Assembly (NCBI GenBank): GCA_022821965.1
Contig: JAJECN010000029.1
Span: forward strand, 1 to 64,000
From: Candidatus Poribacteria bacterium
Lineage (GTDB): Bacteria; Poribacteria; WGA-4E; WGA-3G
Length of the DNA stretch: 64,000 bases
Reading direction: 5' to 3'
Made by a program: the position numbers and the translations under genes. This document shows, piece by piece, positions 60,494-64,000 of the stretch (position 1 is its first letter; every line of letters starts with the position of its first letter). The notes below the pieces were generated by a model that saw nothing but the letters and a program-made list of their open reading frames with translations, was not told where the DNA came from and searched no databases.

Positions 60494-61954
60494 TTACGCC
60501 CAACGTTCAACAACAACCTTCTTCTGCGTAAAGAAATCCACAGCATCCCAACTCTGACCGTGGAGGTCTCCGAAGAAACTATCCTTCCAGCCGCTGAAGG
60601 GGAAGAACGCCATCGGTGCAGCGACACCAATGTTAATGCCGATATTGCCGATTTCCGCCTCATAACGGAACTTTCGGGCAGACGCACCACTACTCGTAAA
60701 GAGACACGCCATATTGCCGTAACTTCCACCATTGATAAGCGCGATTGCATCATCAATCGTTTCAACGTGGATGAGTCCTAAAACGGGTCCGAAAATCTCG
60801 GTTCTGGCAATCTCGCCTTCCGGGTTGAGGTCGTTAAGCACTGTCGGTCGAATGAAATTACCATCTTCGCCACCGGGGATGCTCGGATATCTACCATCAA
60901 CAAGGAGTTGCGCACCCTCATCCACACCTGCCTGAATGAGTCCCTCAATTCGGCTCTTGCTCTCGACAGTGATAACGGGCCCCATCTCAACACCTTCCAC
61001 TAATCCGTTTCCGACGACCCGGTCAGTGGCGGTGTCAGCAATGGCTTCCGTGAACCAGTGACGCGCCTCACCGACAGTGAGCGTAAGGGATGCCGCAAGG
61101 CACCGTTGCCCAGCACATCCGAACGCGCTCTCAGCCGTAGCATTGACAGTAAACTGCGGGTCAGCATCTGGGAGGACTATCAACGGATTTTTCGCACCCC
61201 CTTGACACTGAACCCGTTTACCGTTTGCAGCAGCTTTCGCATAGATGGCTTTCGCAGTTGCTGTCGCACCAACAAAACTGACGGCTCGGATCTCTGGATG
61301 CGTTAAGATCGCATCTACAGTCTCCCTTCCACCATTAACGAGGTTAACAACACCTTTAGGGAGTCCGGTCTGTTCCAGCAGCTGAAACACCTTTTGCATT
61401 GTGAGTGGCACTTTTTCCGAAGGTTTGACGATGTAGGTGTTCCCACAAGCAATTGCATAAGGTAGAAACCAGAAGGTAATCATTCCCGGAAAGTTGAAAG
61501 GTGCAATCGCAGCACAGACACCAACAGGTTGACGAATCATAAACTCATCAATTCCGCTGGCGATATCTTCCAAGTTCGTGCCTTGCATGAGTGTCGGAAT
61601 ACCGCAGGCGACTTCAACATTTTCGATGGCACGCCGCATCTCACCTTTTGCCTCGTCAAGCGTCTTACCACACTCCAGCGTAATCGTTCTGGCGATATCG
61701 TCTAAGTTTTCCTCTAAAAGATTCTTCAAAGCGAAAAGGTATTGAATGCGTTGGACAGGTGGTGTCTGTCGCCATTCTTGGAGAGCAGCGGCAGCAGCTG
61801 TCGCAGCCTGATCAACCTCCTCAGCGGGTGAAAGCGGCACCTGGGCGAGCACCTCACCAGTTGCTGGATTCGTAACGTCAAGCAGTTCATCTGCTGCTGA
61901 TTGTTGCCATGTACTATCAATATAATTCGGCAGTGACGTTTGTACGTCAGGCAT
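60494..61954 (-). CDS. mmsA: Methylmalonate-semialdehyde dehydrogenase (acylating)
   Basis: 486 residues starting at the ATG at 61954 (GGAGG 7 bases upstream). An aldehyde dehydrogenase that makes propionyl-CoA or acetyl-CoA from (methyl)malonate semialdehyde in valine or inositol breakdown. Diagnostic segments are [51 protein letters not shown] and FGCAGQRC with catalytic Cys285. The end [12 protein letters not shown] is family-typical. It may join the iolG/iolE-like genes in inositol use (as IolA). Confidence 0.92.
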   Translation of the reverse strand: MPDVQTSLPNYIDSTWQQSAADELLDVTNPATGEVLAQVPLSPAEEVDQAATAAAAALQEWRQTPPVQRIQYLFALKNLLEENLDDIARTITLECGKTLDEAKGEMRRAIENVEVACGIPTLMQGTNLEDIASGIDEFMIRQPVGVCAAIAPFNFPGMITFWFLPYAIACGNTYIVKPSEKVPLTMQKVFQLLEQTGLPKGVVNLVNGGRETVDAILTHPEIRAVSFVGATATAKAIYAKAAANGKRVQCQGGAKNPLIVLPDADPQFTVNATAESAFGCAGQRCLAASLTLTVGEARHWFTEAIADTATDRVVGNGLVEGVEMGPVITVESKSRIEGLIQAGVDEGAQLLVDGRYPSIPGGEDGNFIRPTVLNDLNPEGEIARTEIFGPVLGLIHVETIDDAIALINGGSYGNMACLFTSSGASARKFRYEAEIGNIGINIGVAAPMAFFPFSGWKDSFFGDLHGQSWDAVDFFTQKKVVVERWA

Positions 61955-61967
61955 CAGAGTCCCTCCT

Positions 61968-63416
61968 TCAATCCTTCTTTGCGAAGAGTTCAAGCACCTT
62001 CAACTGTTCCATAGCGGCGACGATTTGTGGATCATGTTCAAGTTCGTCACGTGGGTCTTCCGTAATCTCAGCAAGCGCGTATTTAATACCAATATCGCTG
62101 AGAACAATCTGCTCCGCTGTAAGCGCGTCCGCCAAACGTTGGTAACTCCGCAGAAGCTTTACAGCCTGCCGGTCATCGCGAGGGGCATCCTCCGCAGTGG
62201 CGAGTTTCGCTAACACATCGTCCCCGTTTTCTTCTATGAAGGTTTTCAGTTTCTCGTGATCCCGAAGCTTCAAATGCATCTTCTGCTCAGAACGACTAAA
62301 CCACGGTGATTCAACATCGGGCATGATACCGACTTTATTGATGTCAACCCCGATCGGCGTGTAATAGTGTGCGACGGTTAACTTCACAGCAGATTCTGCA
62401 TTAGTCAACGGGAACACGCGTTGCACCGATGCTTTACCAAAGGTTTTGCTGCCCATGACCAATCCGCGTCCGTGGTCCTTTATGGCACCCGCAACGATTT
62501 CAGAAGCACTCGCACTCCCACCATCAACAAGCACAATCAGCGGCAAATCCGCCCTTTTTTCCCCTTTTGCCGGGAAGTCGTCCCGCTTTTCAATTCCCTG
62601 ACTATAAACAACAAGCTGACCGGGCTCAAGAAAGTCACTGGCAATATCAACAGCCGAAGTGAGGAATCCACCGGGATTATCGCGGAGGTCGAGAATAACA
62701 CCACGCACATTTTGCGTCTTGAAGTCAAGCAAGGCATTATCCACGTCGTTAGCCGTTGTCTGAAGGAACTGATTGATTTTGATATAGCCGATCTTATCCC
62801 CGATAATATTTGGCTCGACGCTCGGGATCCGAATGACTTCACGCGTGATCGCAAGCTCAATCGGACCACTCTCGCCTTGGCGCACAATCGTGATCGAAAC
62901 TGGGGTCCCCGGTTCACCACGTAACAGGTTAACAGCGTCAGACAGCGACATGACTGCTGTCGACTCATCTTCAATGTGGCTGATGATATCACCGTTTTGC
63001 ACGCCAGCCAGTGCAGCAGGATTATCCTTAAAGGGTGTAATCACAGTCAGCATATCTTCTCGAATACCGACTGTCATGCCAAGACCGCCATAATTGCCAT
63101 AGTTCTGGGTCTGAAATTCACGATAGTCCGCAATGAATTGGCTGTATGGATCCAATTTGCGAAGCATACCCTTGATGGCACCTTCTACAATCTCTTTGGT
63201 CTCCGGCGTATCAAGATGTCTGTGTTGGACATGAGAGAGAATCTCTGAGAATAGCGCGAGATTTTCGAGGAGTATATCATCATCTGTTTTTTCGGTTTCT
63301 TCTGAACTCCAACCGAAGGGTCCAAACGCGCAGATAAGACCTATTAATACAAAGATGTGAACGCAGGTTTTGGGCGAAACTTGTAGATTCCCAAAACCCC
63401 CTGTTAAAAGTTTCAT
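61968..63416 (-). CDS. ctpA: C-terminal processing protease, S41 family
   Basis: 482 residues. Signal peptide or anchor ([18 protein letters not shown]), PDZ domain (about 110-195, with [20 protein letters not shown] and [13 protein letters not shown]), then the S41 domain: [11 protein letters not shown], Ser303 in [10 protein letters not shown] and Lys328 in KTFGKASVQ as catalytic dyad. It degrades or trims periplasmic proteins. GGAGGA precedes the ATG. It lies just upstream of mmsA on the same strand and may be co-transcribed. Confidence 0.95.
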   Translation of the reverse strand: MKLLTGGFGNLQVSPKTCVHIFVLIGLICAFGPFGWSSEETEKTDDDILLENLALFSEILSHVQHRHLDTPETKEIVEGAIKGMLRKLDPYSQFIADYREFQTQNYGNYGGLGMTVGIREDMLTVITPFKDNPAALAGVQNGDIISHIEDESTAVMSLSDAVNLLRGEPGTPVSITIVRQGESGPIELAITREVIRIPSVEPNIIGDKIGYIKINQFLQTTANDVDNALLDFKTQNVRGVILDLRDNPGGFLTSAVDIASDFLEPGQLVVYSQGIEKRDDFPAKGEKRADLPLIVLVDGGSASASEIVAGAIKDHGRGLVMGSKTFGKASVQRVFPLTNAESAVKLTVAHYYTPIGVDINKVGIMPDVESPWFSRSEQKMHLKLRDHEKLKTFIEENGDDVLAKLATAEDAPRDDRQAVKLLRSYQRLADALTAEQIVLSDIGIKYALAEITEDPRDELEHDPQIVAAMEQLKVLELFAKKD

Positions 63417-63454
63417 TGTCTACTTCCTCCTGCTGGCGTATTGGCTATCAACCA

Positions 63455-63518
63455 TCAGTCTTCGGCAGTCGGTAAAGAGGCGCGTGTGGCCGGTGAAAAC
63501 AATGTTGACGGCTACAGA
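63455..63518. repeat. Dispersed intergenic repeat (CGGTAAAGAGG type), copy 2
   Basis: See 42541-42604: the pattern CGG-(T/C)AAAGAGG, GTGGC, AATGTT-AC and GCCACAG/GCTACAG recurs. It lies between ctpA and the partial membrane gene and is surrounded by CAGTC/AGTCAGC words. Confidence 0.5.
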
Positions 63519-63570
63519 CTGATAGTCAGCAACCATTCCGCCAAAGAGATGGATTTTGTGTAAGTTTTAG

Positions 63571-64000
63571 TTAGTAAAGATAATTTCGTAGCCACTGGCT
63601 ACTTGGAATACGAAAAGCGAAAAAGGCAGCCGCTGCACAGTAGAGCAGGTCGTAGAGCCCACTCATCCGCGTCCACATCAGTTCCCAGACAGATTGTCCT
63701 TTAAACACAGTTGTCGCGATCGGCATGGCTTGCGCTATTGATATATTATGCTCTTGGCTCAGCTGCTCCGCGATCTGTGCGACCGCATTCCACTGGACAT
63801 CCAGATATTTTCCAATAAAAATACCGAGTATAGCGAAAAAGGCAGCGGCAATACCCACAACGCGCCACATCGTTTTTGCCTCACGCTCAAGGCAGCGGCT
63901 ACTCGTGAGGAGTATCCCTACACCAGTCAACACACCGATACCAATAGCGATGAAGCCATCAATGCGTCCTGTCCACTGGATATATTTTGCCCAAAGCGCG
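63571..64000 (-). CDS. Membrane protein, 5' end beyond the window
   Basis: The open frame continues to the window edge (LWAKYIQWTGRIDGFIAIGIG precedes the visible codons), so the gene is incomplete at its start. About 142 residues are visible, with three hydrophobic helices: FIAIGIGVLTGVGILL, VVGIAAAFFAILGIFIG and LYDLLYCAAAAFFAF. A polar segment (EQLSQEHNISIAQAMP) sits between the second and third. I do not recognise a family. It lies upstream of ctpA on the same strand. Confidence 0.65.
   Translation of the reverse strand, partial: ALWAKYIQWTGRIDGFIAIGIGVLTGVGILLTSSRCLEREAKTMWRVVGIAAAFFAILGIFIGKYLDVQWNAVAQIAEQLSQEHNISIAQAMPIATTVFKGQSVWELMWTRMSGLYDLLYCAAAAFFAFRIPSSQWLRNYLY

Noticed and set aside
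1-64000. Reassignment of TGA to Trp or Gly in this genome
   Set aside because: alaS and the PD40 gene at 24092 end at TGA in the expected places, and the in-frame TGAs match Cys positions, not Trp or Gly.
1-64000. tRNA or rRNA genes
   Set aside because: I found no cloverleaf-like or rRNA-like sequence in the intergenic gaps by eye; a tRNAscan run would be decisive.

Overview
The window is a gene-dense piece of a bacterial chromosome using genetic code 11; alaS and one PD40 gene end in genuine TGA stops. Several gene families suggest an uncultured, Poribacteria-like marine or sponge-associated bacterium. These are three PhyH-type dioxygenases, four Gfo/Idh/MocA oxidoreductases, a cytoplasmic sulfatase, a CehA/McbA-type metallohydrolase, AP-endonuclease-fold sugar isomerases, ThuA, and many exported LamG and PD40 (TolB-like) proteins. 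This assignment is inference from family content; no rRNA or other marker gene is present. An outer membrane is implied by a TonB-dependent receptor and many lipoproteins.

Layout. 1-1122: intergenic, with a 165-bp inverted-repeat element. 1123-2942: Gfo/Idh oxidoreductase plus LamG protein. 3252-8698 (minus): apparent six-gene operon of LamG, PhyH, sulfatase, selenocysteine peroxiredoxin-like lipoprotein, sugar isomerase and SGNH esterase. 8841-9915: stand-alone UvrC N-terminal/GIY-YIG nuclease and a zinc-ribbon protein. 10031-10750: two tandem HMA-domain lipoproteins, each with an in-frame TGA at the first Cys of the CxxC metal motif. 10863-17799 (minus): PhyH, Rpn-like nuclease, glycosyltransferase, prs, small membrane protein, gpmI, Uma2. 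17855-19711: two LamG proteins. 19809-25054 (minus): duplicated lipoprotein/PD40 cluster with two sigma-54-like promoters, a TIM-barrel protein and a methyltransferase. 25277-36191: cyclase, EamA transporter, MDR dehydrogenase, CehA-like hydrolase, two Gfo/Idh, PhyH, orphan ABC ATPase and a CarboxypepD_reg-like protein. 36512-41688: TonB receptor, coaD and a WD40-metzincin fusion. 41894-50534: thuA, recX, alaS, DUF948- and YtxH-like proteins, larB, a hypothetical protein and an FtsX/LolD-type ABC pair. 50531-52547: iolG- and iolE-like genes. 52552-58379 (minus): compact accessory operon of DUF4258-like protein, FRG-TPR, TPR, DUF262/HNH and a BsaWI-like endonuclease fold, a candidate defence system. 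58571-64000: six-hairpin-like protein, methylmalonate-semialdehyde dehydrogenase, CtpA protease and a partial membrane protein.

How the genes may work together. The catabolic genes (sulfatase, esterase, PhyH, sugar isomerases, Gfo/Idh, iolG/iolE/mmsA-like) suggest breakdown of sulfated or decorated sugars and inositol-type substrates. LamG and PD40 proteins probably form the cell-surface layer. Six of these exported proteins, from two unrelated fold classes, share a short C-terminal Thr-x-Trp-x-x-(Leu/Ile)-Lys tail, which could be an undescribed sorting or anchoring tag.

The strongest unusual signals are: three selenocysteine lipoproteins with matching UxxC motifs and SECIS-like hairpins; the shared C-terminal tail; the FRG/TPR/DUF262/nuclease operon; sigma-54 control of a duplicated surface-protein cluster; and several families of short palindromic intergenic repeats.
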